Source of the DNA: Paramesorhizobium deserti | Lineage (GTDB): Bacteria; Pseudomonadota; Alphaproteobacteria; Rhizobiales; Rhizobiaceae | Direction of reading: 5' to 3' | NCBI RefSeq assembly: GCF_001558695.1 | Contig: NZ_LNTU01000039.1 | Coordinates: 237,643-301,642 of the forward strand | DNA length: 64,000 nt | Part shown: in pieces, positions 25,656 through 35,272 of the stretch | Layout of the letters: the number at the start of each line of letters is the position of its first letter | How positions within the stretch are numbered: the stretch's first letter is position 1 | Program-made: the position numbers and the translations under genes | Notes under the pieces: model-generated | Told to the model about the DNA's origin: nothing | What the model saw: only the letters and a program-made list of their open reading frames with translations | Databases searched by the model: none

Positions 25656-26507
25656 TTACTCCGCGGGAACGCCGGCGGGATCGATGATCCGGCCAGAAGG
25701 CGCGGCGCGCTTGGCGCCGGTGCGCCCATGCGTTACGTAAAGCGTCAGGCCGACGAAGCTGAGGCCGCCGACGAGATTGCCGATCACCGTCGGGATTTCG
25801 TTCCAGATCAGATAATCCATGATGGAGAAATTGCCGCCGAGCATCAGGCCCGAAGGGAACAGGAACATGTTCACGATCGAATGCTCGAAGCCCATGTAGA
25901 AAAACAGCATGATCGGCATCCACATGCCGATGACCTTGCCGGAAACGGAGGTCGACATCATCGCGGCGACAACGCCGGTCGACACCATCCAGTTGCAGAG
26001 CACGCCGCGGATGAAGAGCGTCAGCATCCCGGCGGCGCCATGTTCGGCATAACCGAGCGTGCGACCCTCGCCGATATGGCCGATCTTCTGGCCGACCTCG
26101 TTCGGCTCCACGCTGAAGCCGAAGGTGAAGGTGATCGCCATCATCAGCGCGACGATCAGCGCGCCGGCGAAATTGCCGGTGAAGACCAGGCCCCAATTGC
26201 GCAGAACCCCGCCGAGCGTCACGCCCGGACGCTTGTCGATCAGCGCGAGTGGCACGAGGGTGAAGACGCCGGTCAGGAGATCGAAGCCCATGAGATAGAG
26301 AAGGCAGAAGCCGACCGGAAAGAGGATGGCGCCGGCGAGCGGCTGGCCCGTCTGGACATTGATCGTGACAGCGAAGGCGGCGGCGAGCGCCAGGATCGCA
26401 CCGGCCATGAAGGCGCGGATCAGGGTATCTCGCGTCGACATGAAAACCTTCGCCTCGCCGGCATCGATCATCTTGGTCACGAAGTCCTGGGGTTGAACAT
26501 AAGACAT
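25656..26507 (-). CDS. Formate/nitrite transporter (FNT) family channel, NirC-like
   Basis: This 283-residue membrane protein of the FocA/NirC family has the usual six membrane helices. Visible family marks include FPVGFCLLYLMGFDLLTGVF, NWGLVFTGNFAGAL, GVLCNWMVSTGV and FFYMGFEHSIVNMF. It sits between nirD and nasA, so it most likely moves nitrite (or nitrate) across the inner membrane or relieves nitrite build-up during assimilation. The start at 26507 has AAGGA seven bases upstream. The nasA GTG lies 4 bp after its stop codon. Formate transport is the alternative, but the operon context argues against it. Confidence 0.88.
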   Translation of the reverse strand: MSYVQPQDFVTKMIDAGEAKVFMSTRDTLIRAFMAGAILALAAAFAVTINVQTGQPLAGAILFPVGFCLLYLMGFDLLTGVFTLVPLALIDKRPGVTLGGVLRNWGLVFTGNFAGALIVALMMAITFTFGFSVEPNEVGQKIGHIGEGRTLGYAEHGAAGMLTLFIRGVLCNWMVSTGVVAAMMSTSVSGKVIGMWMPIMLFFYMGFEHSIVNMFLFPSGLMLGGNFSIMDYLIWNEIPTVIGNLVGGLSFVGLTLYVTHGRTGAKRAAPSGRIIDPAGVPAE

Positions 26508-26552
26508 TGCCGTTTCCTTGTTGTTGGAATGATCCAGCGATCAGCGGTTTCG

Positions 26553-26885
26553 CTATTCCGCCGCCGCGAGCATCAGGCGTTCCAGCGCGATGAAGAGCTT
26601 GCCGCCCTCGTTCTTCACGGGGATCGTCCGCACCTCGCCCTCGTCGGCGCCGAGCGCCTTGCCGCTCTCCAGCGAGATCACCCAATTGTGCAGCGGACAG
26701 GTGACGGCGCGGCCATGGACGATGCCCTGGCTGAGCGGTCCGCCCTTGTGGGGACAATGATCCTCGATCGCGAAGACGTCGTTCTCCGCCGTGCGGAACA
26801 CCGCGATCTTGCCCTGCGGCGTCTTCACACAACGTGCGCCGCGCAGCGGAATGTCGGAAAGGGTGCCGATTTCGATCCAGTTCAT
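26553..26885 (-). CDS. nirD: Nitrite reductase small subunit (Rieske-type)
   Basis: This ~110-residue protein is a Rieske [2Fe-2S] ferredoxin-like domain with both ligand pairs: CPHKGGPLS (Cys-x-His) and CPLHNW (Cys-x2-His). It is the small partner of the NADH-dependent assimilatory nitrite reductase. ATG 26885 (MNWIEIG) has GAGGGAG six bases upstream. ATG 26891 with GGAG eight bases upstream is equally possible and would overlap the end of nirB closely. It lies directly after nirB in the operon, with the FNT channel following. Confidence 0.92.
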   Translation of the reverse strand: MNWIEIGTLSDIPLRGARCVKTPQGKIAVFRTAENDVFAIEDHCPHKGGPLSQGIVHGRAVTCPLHNWVISLESGKALGADEGEVRTIPVKNEGGKLFIALERLMLAAAE

Positions 26886-26896
26886 GTCCATCTCCC

Positions 26897-29347
26897 TCAC
26901 TCCGCCGCCTGGCGGTATTCCACCGTCGCCATCGGGTTGAACTCGTGCTTGTCCTTGCCCGAGACGCGCTCGGACCAGGGATCGACCTGGGCGAATTTCT
27001 GGGAGAAGACGAAGCGGTCGAAATAGGCCTTGCGCTTTTCGGCATCATCCATGATCTGACGGCGGATCTCGTCGAGCCCAACGCGCTTGGCCCATTTGTA
27101 GATGCGCTCGAGATAGCGGGCCTGCTCGCGGTACATCTGCGTCAGCGCAACGATGTGTTCGAGCGCCTGATCCTCGGTCTTCACCAGGCCGAGGACCTCG
27201 GTTCCCTTGATGTCGAGACCGGCGGCACCCGCGAAGTGGATCTCGAAACCGGAATCGACGCAGATAACACCGATGTCCTTGCAGGTCGCCTCGGCGCAAT
27301 TGCGCGGACAGCCGGAAACCGCCATCTTCAGCTTCGCCGGCGTCCACGAACCCCACATGAACTTCTCGATGCGGATGCCGAGGCCGGTCGAATCCTGCGT
27401 GCCGAAGCGGCACCAGTCGGAACCGACGCAAGTCTTCACTGTCCTGAGGCCCTTGGCGTAGGCCTGACCGGAGACGAAGCCGGCCTGGCCGAGATCGGCC
27501 CACACAGCCGGCAAATCCTCCTTCTCGATGCCGAGCAGGTCGATGCGCTGGCCGCCCGTCACCTTGACCATGGGCACGTTGAACTTGTCGACCACATCGG
27601 CGATGGCGCGCAGTTCCTTCGAACTGGTCACCCCGCCCCACATGCGCGGCACGACGGAATAGGTACCATCCTTCTGGATATTGGCATGGACGCGCTCGTT
27701 GATATAGCGCGACTGGTAATCGTCGGCATATTCATCCGGCCAGTCGCAGACGAGATAATAGTTGAGCGCCGGCCGGCACTTGGCGCAGCCGCAGGAGGTC
27801 TTCCATTCCAGCTCCTGCATGACGGCGGGGATGGTCTTCAATCCCTTCGCCTTGATCAGACGGCGCACATCGTCGTGGCCAAGATCGGTGCAGCCGCACA
27901 TCGGCTGGACGGCGGCGGGATTATATTTGTCGCCCAGGGTCAGCGTCATCAGCTGCTCGACCAGGCCGGTGCAGGAGCCGCAGGAGGCCGACGCCTTGGT
28001 GTGAGCCCGCACGTCATCGAGCGAGGTCAGCCCTCTCTCGTTGATCGTGCCGACGATCTTTCCCTTGCATACGCCGTTGCAGCCGCAGATTTCCGCATCA
28101 TCCGGCAAGGCTGCAACGGCCGCCATAGGGTCCAGGGGGGATCCTCCCTGATAGGCCTGGCCGAAGATAAGCGTCTCACGCATTTCCTTTACGTCGGTGC
28201 CCTTGCGCAGCATATCGAAGAACCAGGCGCCGTCCCCGGTCTCGCCGTAAAGCACCGCGCCGAGGATGCGGTTCTCCTTCAGTACCAGTCGCTTGTAGAT
28301 GCCGGCGCTCGCATCGCGCAGCACGATCTCCTCGCGGTCTGGCGCCTCGGCGAAATCGCCGGCGGAATAAAGGCTTACACCCGTAACTTTAAGCTGTGTC
28401 GCAGTCTCCACCGGGCGGAAGGCGGCGTCTTCCTTGACAAGCGTCTTCGCCACCACCTTGGCCATGTCATAGAGCGGCGCGACGAGGCCGTAGCAGATGT
28501 TCTCATGCTCGACACACTCACCGACGGCAAGGATATCGGGATCGGAGGCAACCATCTGGTCGTTGACGACGATGCCACGCTCGACATGCAGGCCCGCGTC
28601 ATTGGCGATGCGCACTTCCGGGCGGATGCCGACCGCCATGACCACGAGGTCAGCGGGATAGGTCGTGCCGTCATCGAGGAGCACGGCTTCCACATGGTCG
28701 GTGCCAAGAATGGCCTTGGTCTGCGCCTTGCAATGGACCCTGATGCCGCGGCTCTCGAGTTCCTTCTGGAGGAGATAACCAGCCGCCGGGTCAAGCTGGC
28801 GCTCCATCAGGTGGCCCATCAGATGAAGGACGACCACCTCCATGCCGCGCAGCCGCAGCGCAGCCGCCGCTTCGAGGCCGAGAAGCCCGCCACCGATCAC
28901 CACTGCCTTGGCGTTCGGCTTGCCGGCAGCCGCCACCATGGCCTCGACATCATCGAGGTCGCGGAAGGCGCGCACGCCGGGCAGGTCCTTGCCGGCAACG
29001 GGAATGATGAAGGGCGCCGAGCCGGTCGCCACCACCAGCTTGTCATAGGGCGTCTCCCCCTTGGCGGTGACGACGAACTTGCCCTTCCGGTCGATCTTCG
29101 TGACCGTCTCGCCGAAGCGGCAGTTGACGCCCTGTTCGGCATACCATGCGGCATCGTGCGTGACGATCTCACCATAGGTCTTCTCGCCGGCAAGCACGGG
29201 CGAAAGCATGATGCGGTTATAGTTTCCGCGCGGCTCGGCTCCAAAGAGCGTGACGTCGAAGGCATCGGGTGCGGCCTCGAAAAGATGTTCCAGCATGCGG
29301 CCCGAAGCCATGCCGGCACCGACGACGACGAGTTTCTGTTTTGCCAT
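26897..29347 (-). CDS. nirB: NADH-dependent nitrite reductase large subunit
   Basis: This 816-residue multidomain enzyme reduces nitrite to ammonium. It has an N-terminal FAD/NADH oxidoreductase domain (VVVGAGMASGRMLE; VIGGGLLGLEAAAAL near residue 150) and a central BFD-like [2Fe-2S] segment (CGCNGVCKGK with SCGSCTGL). The C-terminal sulfite/nitrite reductase domain has the siroheme-[4Fe-4S] cysteines in TCVGSDWCRFG and SGCPRNCAEATCKD. ATG 29347 is chosen because GGAGG lies eight bases upstream; ATG 29353 is too close to it. It follows nrtCD by 12 bp. A long frame on the opposite strand here is a GC-driven shadow. Confidence 0.94.
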   Translation of the reverse strand: MAKQKLVVVGAGMASGRMLEHLFEAAPDAFDVTLFGAEPRGNYNRIMLSPVLAGEKTYGEIVTHDAAWYAEQGVNCRFGETVTKIDRKGKFVVTAKGETPYDKLVVATGSAPFIIPVAGKDLPGVRAFRDLDDVEAMVAAAGKPNAKAVVIGGGLLGLEAAAALRLRGMEVVVLHLMGHLMERQLDPAAGYLLQKELESRGIRVHCKAQTKAILGTDHVEAVLLDDGTTYPADLVVMAVGIRPEVRIANDAGLHVERGIVVNDQMVASDPDILAVGECVEHENICYGLVAPLYDMAKVVAKTLVKEDAAFRPVETATQLKVTGVSLYSAGDFAEAPDREEIVLRDASAGIYKRLVLKENRILGAVLYGETGDGAWFFDMLRKGTDVKEMRETLIFGQAYQGGSPLDPMAAVAALPDDAEICGCNGVCKGKIVGTINERGLTSLDDVRAHTKASASCGSCTGLVEQLMTLTLGDKYNPAAVQPMCGCTDLGHDDVRRLIKAKGLKTIPAVMQELEWKTSCGCAKCRPALNYYLVCDWPDEYADDYQSRYINERVHANIQKDGTYSVVPRMWGGVTSSKELRAIADVVDKFNVPMVKVTGGQRIDLLGIEKEDLPAVWADLGQAGFVSGQAYAKGLRTVKTCVGSDWCRFGTQDSTGLGIRIEKFMWGSWTPAKLKMAVSGCPRNCAEATCKDIGVICVDSGFEIHFAGAAGLDIKGTEVLGLVKTEDQALEHIVALTQMYREQARYLERIYKWAKRVGLDEIRRQIMDDAEKRKAYFDRFVFSQKFAQVDPWSERVSGKDKHEFNPMATVEYRQAAE

Positions 29348-29359
29348 TATCATTTCCTC

Positions 29360-31120
29360 CTATTCCGCCGCTTCGGTGCGGACCGCCTTCTGGCGGGCAA
29401 TGCGTGCAAGGCGCTTTTCCTGGATCGAGCGAAGCTGATCCTCATCGGGATTGGCGCCGCCTTCATAGGCTTCCAAAAAGTCGAGTAGTTCCTCGCGATA
29501 GGCGTAGTAATCCGGGTGGGCGAGCAGTTCCTTGCGCGTCCTCGGCCGCGGCAGGTCCACCTCCATGATGTTGCCGATCCGGGCATTCGGCCCGTTCGAC
29601 ATCATCACCACGCGGTCAGCGAGAAGGATCGCCTCGTCGACATCGTGGGTGACGCAGATCGCCGTCACCTGGGTGCGCTTCCAGACATCCATCAGCACTT
29701 CCTGCAGCTCCCAGCGGGTGAGCGAGTCCAGCATGCCGAAGGGCTCGTCGAGCAGCAGGAGCTTGGGCGAGAGCGCGAAGGCGCGGGCGATGCCGACACG
29801 CTGCTTCATGCCGTTGGAGAGATCGGCGGCGAGCCGGTGCATGGCGTCGCCAAGACCGACCCGCGAGAGATAATATTCGACGATATCCTTTCGCTCGGCC
29901 GGCGATGCATCGGGATAGACCTTGTCGACGCCGAGCGCGACATTCTCGCGAGCGGTGAGCCAGGGCATCAGCGACGGCGCCTGGAAGACGACGGCGCGGT
30001 CGGGACCGGCGCCGCTCACCTCGCGATTGTCGAGGATGATGCCGCCCGACGTGATCGGATTGAGGCCCGCGACCATCGAGAGAACCGTGGACTTGCCGCA
30101 GCCCGAATGACCGATGATGGAGATGAACTCGCCCTTCGTCATCTTCATGTCGAAGCCATCGACGACCGTCAGCGGCCCCTTCGGCGTCGGATAGACCTTG
30201 CTGACCTCGAAGAACTCGACATAGCCCTTCTCCACCGCCGAGCTGGCCTTGCGCGCGTAAGCCGCCGGCAGCTTTTCGGGCCGCGGCTTCTGGGTGATCG
30301 GCACGACGTTCGGCAGGTCGATCTGCCGCTGGTTCTCGCTGGCGCGGCTTGCTCCCAGATCCATCAGATAGGCCGTCACCTCGGCGCGGATGCGGATGAA
30401 CTCTGGATCGGAATTGAGCGCGCCGCGATCGCGCGGACGCGGGATATCGACCTTGAAGCTTTGCCCCAGCGTCGCCATCGGTCCCGGCGTCAGCGGAATG
30501 ATGCGGTCGGCAAGCAAGATCGCTTCATCGACATCGTTGGTGATGAGGACGATCGTTCTTTTCTCCTTCTGGCAGATCTCGGCGAATTCGTCCTGGAGCT
30601 TGGAACGCGTCAGCGCATCGAGCGCGGAAAGCGGCTCGTCGAGCAGGAGCACCTCCGGCTGCATGGCAAGCGCCCTGGCGACCGACACGCGCTGGCGCAT
30701 ACCGCCGGAAAGCTCCGCCGGCTTGCGGTCGACCGCGTGGGCAAGCCCCACCATGTCGATATATTTCCTGACGATCTCCCGCCGTTCGTCCTTCGGCTTG
30801 TCCTTGTGAACGCTGTCGACGGCGAGCGCCACGTTACCCCTGACGGTCAGCCACGGCATCAGCGCATAGGACTGGAAGACGACGCCGCGCTGCGGTTCAG
30901 GCTCCGTTACTTCCCGGTTCCTGAAGAGAACCCCGCCGCTATCCGGCCGGGAAAGTCCGGCCAGCAGGGAGATCAGCGTCGACTTTCCGGAACCGGAGAA
31001 GCCGACGATGGCGACGAACTCGCCCTCCTCCACCTTCAGATTGACGTCTGCCAGCACATCGTTGCGGCTTTCCCCAGCACCGAAGGACTTGCAGACGCCG
31101 CTCGCTTCGAGAATGGGCAT
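29360..31120 (-). CDS. nrtCD: Nitrate ABC transporter, fused double ATPase
   Basis: This 586-residue protein carries two complete ATPase domains in one chain. Domain 1 (residues ~1-250) has Walker A GFSGSGKS, signature [11 protein letters not shown] and Walker [12 protein letters not shown]. Domain 2 (~300-560) has [19 protein letters not shown] and [11 protein letters not shown]. Cyanobacterial nitrate transporters use separate NrtC and NrtD, and NrtC carries a regulatory binding-protein domain. Here the two ATPases are fused and that regulatory domain is absent. It lies downstream of nrtA and nrtB and gives a complete NrtABCD-type importer. Confidence 0.88.
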   Translation of the reverse strand: MPILEASGVCKSFGAGESRNDVLADVNLKVEEGEFVAIVGFSGSGKSTLISLLAGLSRPDSGGVLFRNREVTEPEPQRGVVFQSYALMPWLTVRGNVALAVDSVHKDKPKDERREIVRKYIDMVGLAHAVDRKPAELSGGMRQRVSVARALAMQPEVLLLDEPLSALDALTRSKLQDEFAEICQKEKRTIVLITNDVDEAILLADRIIPLTPGPMATLGQSFKVDIPRPRDRGALNSDPEFIRIRAEVTAYLMDLGASRASENQRQIDLPNVVPITQKPRPEKLPAAYARKASSAVEKGYVEFFEVSKVYPTPKGPLTVVDGFDMKMTKGEFISIIGHSGCGKSTVLSMVAGLNPITSGGIILDNREVSGAGPDRAVVFQAPSLMPWLTARENVALGVDKVYPDASPAERKDIVEYYLSRVGLGDAMHRLAADLSNGMKQRVGIARAFALSPKLLLLDEPFGMLDSLTRWELQEVLMDVWKRTQVTAICVTHDVDEAILLADRVVMMSNGPNARIGNIMEVDLPRPRTRKELLAHPDYYAYREELLDFLEAYEGGANPDEDQLRSIQEKRLARIARQKAVRTEAAE

Positions 31121-31129
31121 CCCGAGCTC

Positions 31130-32215
31130 CTACCGGTTCGAAGAGAAGGTGAAGGCCTGCTGCAGCGCGTACATGACGCGGTCCAGCATGAAGCCGATGA
31201 TGCCGATGGTGAGCACCGCCACCATGATGCGGGCCAGCGAAGCGGCGGAACCGTTTTGAAACTCGTCCCAGACGAACTTGCCGAGCCCCGGATTCTGCGC
31301 CAGCATTTCAGCGGCGATCAGCACCATCCAGCCGACGCCGAGCGACAGGCGCAGGCCGGTGAAGATCAGCGGCAGAGCGGAAGGTAGCACCAGCTTGCGG
31401 ACCGTCGTCGCCGTGGAAAGCTGCAGCACCTTGCCGACATTGACGAGATCCTTGTCGATCGAGGCGACGCCGAGAGCTGTGTTGATCAGCGTCGGCCAGA
31501 GCGAGCAGAGCGTGACCGTGACGGCGGAGATGACCAGCGATTTCGGCAGCATTTCCGATGGGTTCGTATAAAGTGCCGAGATGATCATGGTGACGATCGG
31601 CAGCCACGCGAGCGGCGAAACCGGCTTGAAGATCTGGATCAGCGGGTTGATAGCGCCGTTGAAGGTCCTGGAAAGGCCCGATGCGATGCCGAGCGGCACG
31701 GCGATTGCCGTGGCGATCACGAAACCGAGGCCGACGGTGAGAAGCGAGGTGAGGATCTGGTCGATATAGGTGGGCCGCCCCGTATAGACGCGCTCCTTCA
31801 CCTGGTCGGCTTTTCCCTCGGCGACGAGCTTGGCATTGCGCGCATCCTGCCGTTCGTAGAAGGCGGCCGCCTTCGCCCGCTCCGCCAGATGATCGTTCCA
31901 AAGCACATGCGCCTGCTCGGCGACCGCGACGGGGCCGGGAATGGCCCCGAGCGACGTCTGCACGCGCGGCGCCAGAACGCCCCACGCAAGAAGGAAGGCC
32001 AGAATGCCCGCCAGCGGGATGAACAGCACCTTCTTCAGCTCGGCGAATTGCTCGGACGCGTTGTCGCCGGCAAGGATCCGCAGGATGGGCGCGAGCCAGC
32101 CGAGGCCGAAGGCGTTCAGCCAGACGGCGACCCGGTTGATCCGCTGCAGGAGCGCCTCCCGGCGGGCAGCGCGCACCGCGCTGTCCTGGCTGATGATGTC
32201 GGTGGCATTGGTCAT
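31130..32215 (-). CDS. nrtB: Nitrate ABC transporter permease
   Basis: This 361-residue inner-membrane protein of the NrtB/SsuC/TauC permease group has the EAA-like loop STATTVRKLVLPSALPLIFTG-type region (key part RKLVLPSALP) and C-terminal segments GWMVLIAAEML and QNPGLGKFVWDEFQNG. It has an unusually long N-terminal cytoplasmic and first-helix region of about 140 residues before the core permease fold (YIDQILTSLLTVGLG). It lies between nrtA and nrtCD with short spacers, so it is one transcription unit with them. Confidence 0.9.
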   Translation of the reverse strand: MTNATDIISQDSAVRAARREALLQRINRVAVWLNAFGLGWLAPILRILAGDNASEQFAELKKVLFIPLAGILAFLLAWGVLAPRVQTSLGAIPGPVAVAEQAHVLWNDHLAERAKAAAFYERQDARNAKLVAEGKADQVKERVYTGRPTYIDQILTSLLTVGLGFVIATAIAVPLGIASGLSRTFNGAINPLIQIFKPVSPLAWLPIVTMIISALYTNPSEMLPKSLVISAVTVTLCSLWPTLINTALGVASIDKDLVNVGKVLQLSTATTVRKLVLPSALPLIFTGLRLSLGVGWMVLIAAEMLAQNPGLGKFVWDEFQNGSAASLARIMVAVLTIGIIGFMLDRVMYALQQAFTFSSNR

Positions 32216-32260
32216 GTCGCTGTTCCTTGCAATGCGATCTCGTTTCGGCGGCCGACCGGG

Positions 32261-33646
32261 TCAGCCGCCGACGACATCCGCGCCTTCGATTTTCTGGTCG
32301 CCTTTCAGGCCGATCTCGAGGGTATCGATGTATGCGTTGGGCTGGCGGCCGTCATAGGCGACGCCGTCGATGAAATCGGATGTCGCCGCCTTGTAGCCGT
32401 CGGCATCCCAGGGGAAGTCTTCCTCCCTGGCCTGGCCCTCGTCGACCAGCATCCGGGCAGCTTTCAGATAGATATCGGGCAGGTAGACCGACTTCGCCGT
32501 CTCCGCATACCAGGCATCGTCCTTGTGCTCCGGGATCTGCCCCCAGCGGCGCATCTGCGTCAGGTACCAGATGGCGTCGGAATAATAGGGATAGGTCGCG
32601 AAATGGCGGAAGAAGACGTTGAAATCAGGCACTTCGCGCTTGTCGCCCTTCTCATATTCGAAGGTGCCGGTCATGGAATTGGCGATCACCTCCGCGTCGG
32701 CGCCGACATATTCGGGCTTCGACAGGATCTCCACCGCCTCCGGCCGATTTGCGTTGTTGTTCTCGTCGAGCCAGATCGCGGCGCGGATCAGCGCCTTGGT
32801 GAGCGCCAGCGTGGTGTTGGGATATTTCTCGGTGAATTCCCTGGTGAGGCCGAAAACCTTCTCCGGATTGTTCTTCCAGATCTCGTAATCGGTGATGACG
32901 GGAACGCCGATGCCCTTGAAGACGGCGGCCTGGTTCCACGGCTCGCCGACACTGTAGCCGTCGATGGTTCCGGCCTCCAGCGTCGCCGGCATCTGCGGCG
33001 GCGGCGTGACGGAGAGGAGCGCGTCGGCCTTGATCTGACCGGAGACGTCGCTCGGCGAATAATAGCCGGGGTTGATGCCGCCGGAGGCAAGCCAGTAGCG
33101 CAGCTCGTAATTATGGGTGGAGACGGGGAACACCATGCCGAGATTGAACGGCTTTCCCTCGGCCTTGTACTTCGCGATGACCGGCTGAAGCGTATCTGCC
33201 TTGATCGGATGCTCGGGCTTGCCGTCGGCATCGTGCGGAATGTTCGGCTTCATCATCTCCCAGACGGCATTGGAGACGGTGATGCCGTTGCCGTTCAGAT
33301 CCATGGAAAAGGGAGTGACGATATGGGCCTTGGTGCCGAAGCCGATGGTGGCCGCCAGCGGCTGGCCGGCCAGCATATGGGCGCCATCGAGCTCGCCGGT
33401 GATCACCCGGTCGAGCAGCACCTTCCAGTTGGCCTGCGGCTCCAGCGTGACGAACAGTCCCTCATCCTCGAAATAGCCCTTCTCATAGGCGATTGCCAGC
33501 GGCGCCATGTCGGTGAGCTTGATGAAGCCGAATTTCAACTCGTCCTTTTCGACATCGAGCATCTCGGCATGAGCGCTGCCTGCTGCCATGCCGAGAAGCA
33601 GGGCCGCCATCGCGAGGGAGCATTTCAATCGTCTTCCAGGCACCAT
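32261..33646 (-). CDS. nrtA: Nitrate ABC transporter substrate-binding protein
   Basis: This 461-residue periplasmic protein is of the NrtA/CmpA type. A Sec signal of about 28 residues ends in SAHA. Family segments include [28 protein letters not shown], partly quoted here as [17 protein letters not shown], then [13 protein letters not shown] and [13 protein letters not shown]. It captures nitrate (or nitrite) for the NrtB-NrtCD importer. ATG 33646 has AGGAGG eight bases upstream; the frame to 33835 would run through the leader terminator and is rejected. It is the first structural gene after the regulated leader at 33755-33897. Confidence 0.92.
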   Translation of the reverse strand: MVPGRRLKCSLAMAALLLGMAAGSAHAEMLDVEKDELKFGFIKLTDMAPLAIAYEKGYFEDEGLFVTLEPQANWKVLLDRVITGELDGAHMLAGQPLAATIGFGTKAHIVTPFSMDLNGNGITVSNAVWEMMKPNIPHDADGKPEHPIKADTLQPVIAKYKAEGKPFNLGMVFPVSTHNYELRYWLASGGINPGYYSPSDVSGQIKADALLSVTPPPQMPATLEAGTIDGYSVGEPWNQAAVFKGIGVPVITDYEIWKNNPEKVFGLTREFTEKYPNTTLALTKALIRAAIWLDENNNANRPEAVEILSKPEYVGADAEVIANSMTGTFEYEKGDKREVPDFNVFFRHFATYPYYSDAIWYLTQMRRWGQIPEHKDDAWYAETAKSVYLPDIYLKAARMLVDEGQAREEDFPWDADGYKAATSDFIDGVAYDGRQPNAYIDTLEIGLKGDQKIEGADVVGG

Positions 33647-33754
33647 GTTTCCGGCCTCCTTTGCCAGATCGTGTTCTTTGTTCCCCATCGTGCTTTCGGC
33701 ATTCCCAGCCTTTTGCACGTGCGTCCGCATTTCCGGAAAAGAGGCCCACAAACA

Positions 33755-33816
33755 GAAAAAGCTGCCAAACGAGCAGTCGCGCCCGAACGGGCAACGATCG
33801 TCGTTTTGGCAGCTTT
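33755..33816 (-). terminator. Intrinsic terminator in the nrtA leader (antitermination target)
   Basis: On the minus strand AAAGCTGCCAAA (33805-33816) pairs perfectly with TTTGGCAGCTTT (33758-33769), followed by a run of T. The loop contains a smaller GCCCG/CGGGC hairpin. It lies ~110 bp before the nrtA start and after the promoter, so it would stop transcription of the nitrate operon unless antitermination occurs. Regulation by the ANTAR protein NasT is expected. Confidence 0.85.
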
Positions 33817-33823
33817 GCCTTTG

Positions 33824-33868
33824 AACGCCCTTCATTGGACGTTTCTATATGTGAGTCCCCTCCGGACT
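33824..33868 (-). promoter_or_regulatory. Two-hairpin ANTAR (NasT) RNA target
   Basis: Reading the minus strand, hairpin P1 (33854-33868) is AGTCC-GGAGG-GGACT. Hairpin P2 (33824-33843) is AACGTCC-AATGAA-GGGCGTT. The P2 loop is a hexanucleotide with A at position 1 and G at position 4, the feature known to be recognised by ANTAR domains. P1 has a five-base loop and fits the consensus less well. They lie directly upstream of the terminator stem. Confidence 0.7.
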
Positions 33869-33880
33869 TGAAAATAAACA

Positions 33881-33897
33881 AGCACGAATCGTGCCAA
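33881..33897 (-). promoter_or_regulatory. Sigma54 (RpoN)-type promoter of the nitrate operon
   Basis: The minus strand reads TTGGCACG-ATTC-GTGCT, matching the consensus YTGGCACGrNNNTTGCW at all but one defined position. GG and GC are spaced as required for the -24/-12 elements. Transcription would start near 33870, right at the base of hairpin P1. This predicts nitrogen control through NtrC plus nitrate control through NasTS. Confidence 0.72.
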
Positions 33898-34036
33898 TTT
33901 CAAAATGGAATTTTTAGTTCAGTGTTATCAGTTACTTAATCCGTATCCGCAGGAGCGGAGCCCAAAACCAGCTAACCCCATAGCAGCCTAAATTTTCGCG
34001 CTCGGCCCAATTTTTGTGCAGCGCAGAAAAATGCGC

Positions 34037-35272
34037 TTATTTTCCGCGATGCTGGTTTTGGCCGGCGATATAGGCGTCAATCGCGTCGGGATCGAAGATG
34101 CGGCCATCGAAGAAGCCGTCGGGACCCAGCACCAGCCCGGCCTTCGATGCGCCGACATGCTGCGGCCTGGAAAGCGCGCCCTCCACCTTGAGATTGGCAC
34201 CCGGAAGCGGCGTCGGAAGAGGCTTGAGCGCGCGGCGATAGATATCCGGCCGGTAGGAATCGCGCGCGATTTCCGCATTCTGCGGCGAATGCCGGCTCTG
34301 ACCCCAGCGCACCATCTGGCTGTAGAACCATAGCGCATGGCTCTGCCAGGGGAAGGTCGCGGCCTTTTCATGCCTGACGAAGAAATCATCGACCTGCACG
34401 ATGCGATCGGGCCGGGTGGCCAACGCACCGGTCAGGCAGCCGAGAAGAAGCTTCGCATCGACATCCAGCCAATGCGGGCGTGACAAGACGGCCGCCAATT
34501 CCTCCGCGTTTTCCGATCGGCCACACCATTCGGCCGCACGATAAAGCGCCCGCAGCAAAGCATCGAGTACGTCGGGATTGGCATCCGCCCAACGTGCCGT
34601 CACGCCCAACACCTTTTCCGGACTGTTGCGCCAGATCCTCGCCTTGACTGTGATGATGCGGCCGCCTCCCTGGCTGACGGCGACGCTATTCCACGGCTCG
34701 CCAACGCAGCACATATCGATATTGCCCGAGGCGAGCGCATCCGGCATCAGCGGCGGCGGCACGACGATGATCTCGGCGTCACGTTCGGGATCGATCCCGC
34801 AGGCGGCGAGCCAATAGCGCAATTCGTAATTATGCCCGGAGAAGGGATGCACCACCGCGATGCGCAACCGCTCCGCCCCGCCGCGCGCCGCGATCACCGC
34901 CTTGAGCGCCCGCCCGGCATCCGCCGGATCGAGATCGCCGGTCATTCCATGCGCCGCCATCTCCTCGTAGAGGGGCACGGAAACGGTCACGGCATTGCCG
35001 CCAAGACCCAGCGCCATCGGCGCGACCATCGGGACGGAGAGCGGCGAAAGGCCAAGATTGGAGGCGATCGGCATCGGCGCCAGCATATGGGCGGCCTGGA
35101 AATGGCCGACCGCCACCCGGTCGCGTATATTGGCCCAAGATGTCTCGCGCACCAGCTTCATCTCGATGCGCTCATCACGGGCAAAGCCCTTTTCAGCAGC
35201 CGCAATGAGGATCGCGCTGTCGAGAAGCGGCAGGAAGCCGACGGAGATTTCAGCACCATCCATCATCGTCAT
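34037..35272 (-). CDS. nasS: NasS-type nitrate sensor (NrtA-like, cytoplasmic)
   Basis: This 411-residue protein is homologous to NrtA (VGFLPLLDSAILIAAAEKGF, HMLAPMPIASNLGL, VGEPWNSVAVSQGGG) but lacks a signal peptide, as expected for the cytoplasmic nitrate sensor NasS. In characterised systems NasS binds NasT when nitrate is absent and releases it when nitrate binds, which allows antitermination. Its start overlaps the nasT stop by 4 bp (35269-35272), so the pair is translationally coupled. The nitrate operon leader follows its stop. Confidence 0.9.
   Translation of the reverse strand: MTMMDGAEISVGFLPLLDSAILIAAAEKGFARDERIEMKLVRETSWANIRDRVAVGHFQAAHMLAPMPIASNLGLSPLSVPMVAPMALGLGGNAVTVSVPLYEEMAAHGMTGDLDPADAGRALKAVIAARGGAERLRIAVVHPFSGHNYELRYWLAACGIDPERDAEIIVVPPPLMPDALASGNIDMCCVGEPWNSVAVSQGGGRIITVKARIWRNSPEKVLGVTARWADANPDVLDALLRALYRAAEWCGRSENAEELAAVLSRPHWLDVDAKLLLGCLTGALATRPDRIVQVDDFFVRHEKAATFPWQSHALWFYSQMVRWGQSRHSPQNAEIARDSYRPDIYRRALKPLPTPLPGANLKVEGALSRPQHVGASKAGLVLGPDGFFDGRIFDPDAIDAYIAGQNQHRGK

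Noticed and set aside
26834..29488. An 884-codon plus-strand frame opposite nirB
   Set aside because: It mirrors nirB codon structure, is Asp/His/Arg-rich without domains, and nirB on the minus strand has full catalytic motifs. The same applies to the long frames opposite phoX (4899-6755), doeD (44943-46616) and the TRAP permease (60375-61982).
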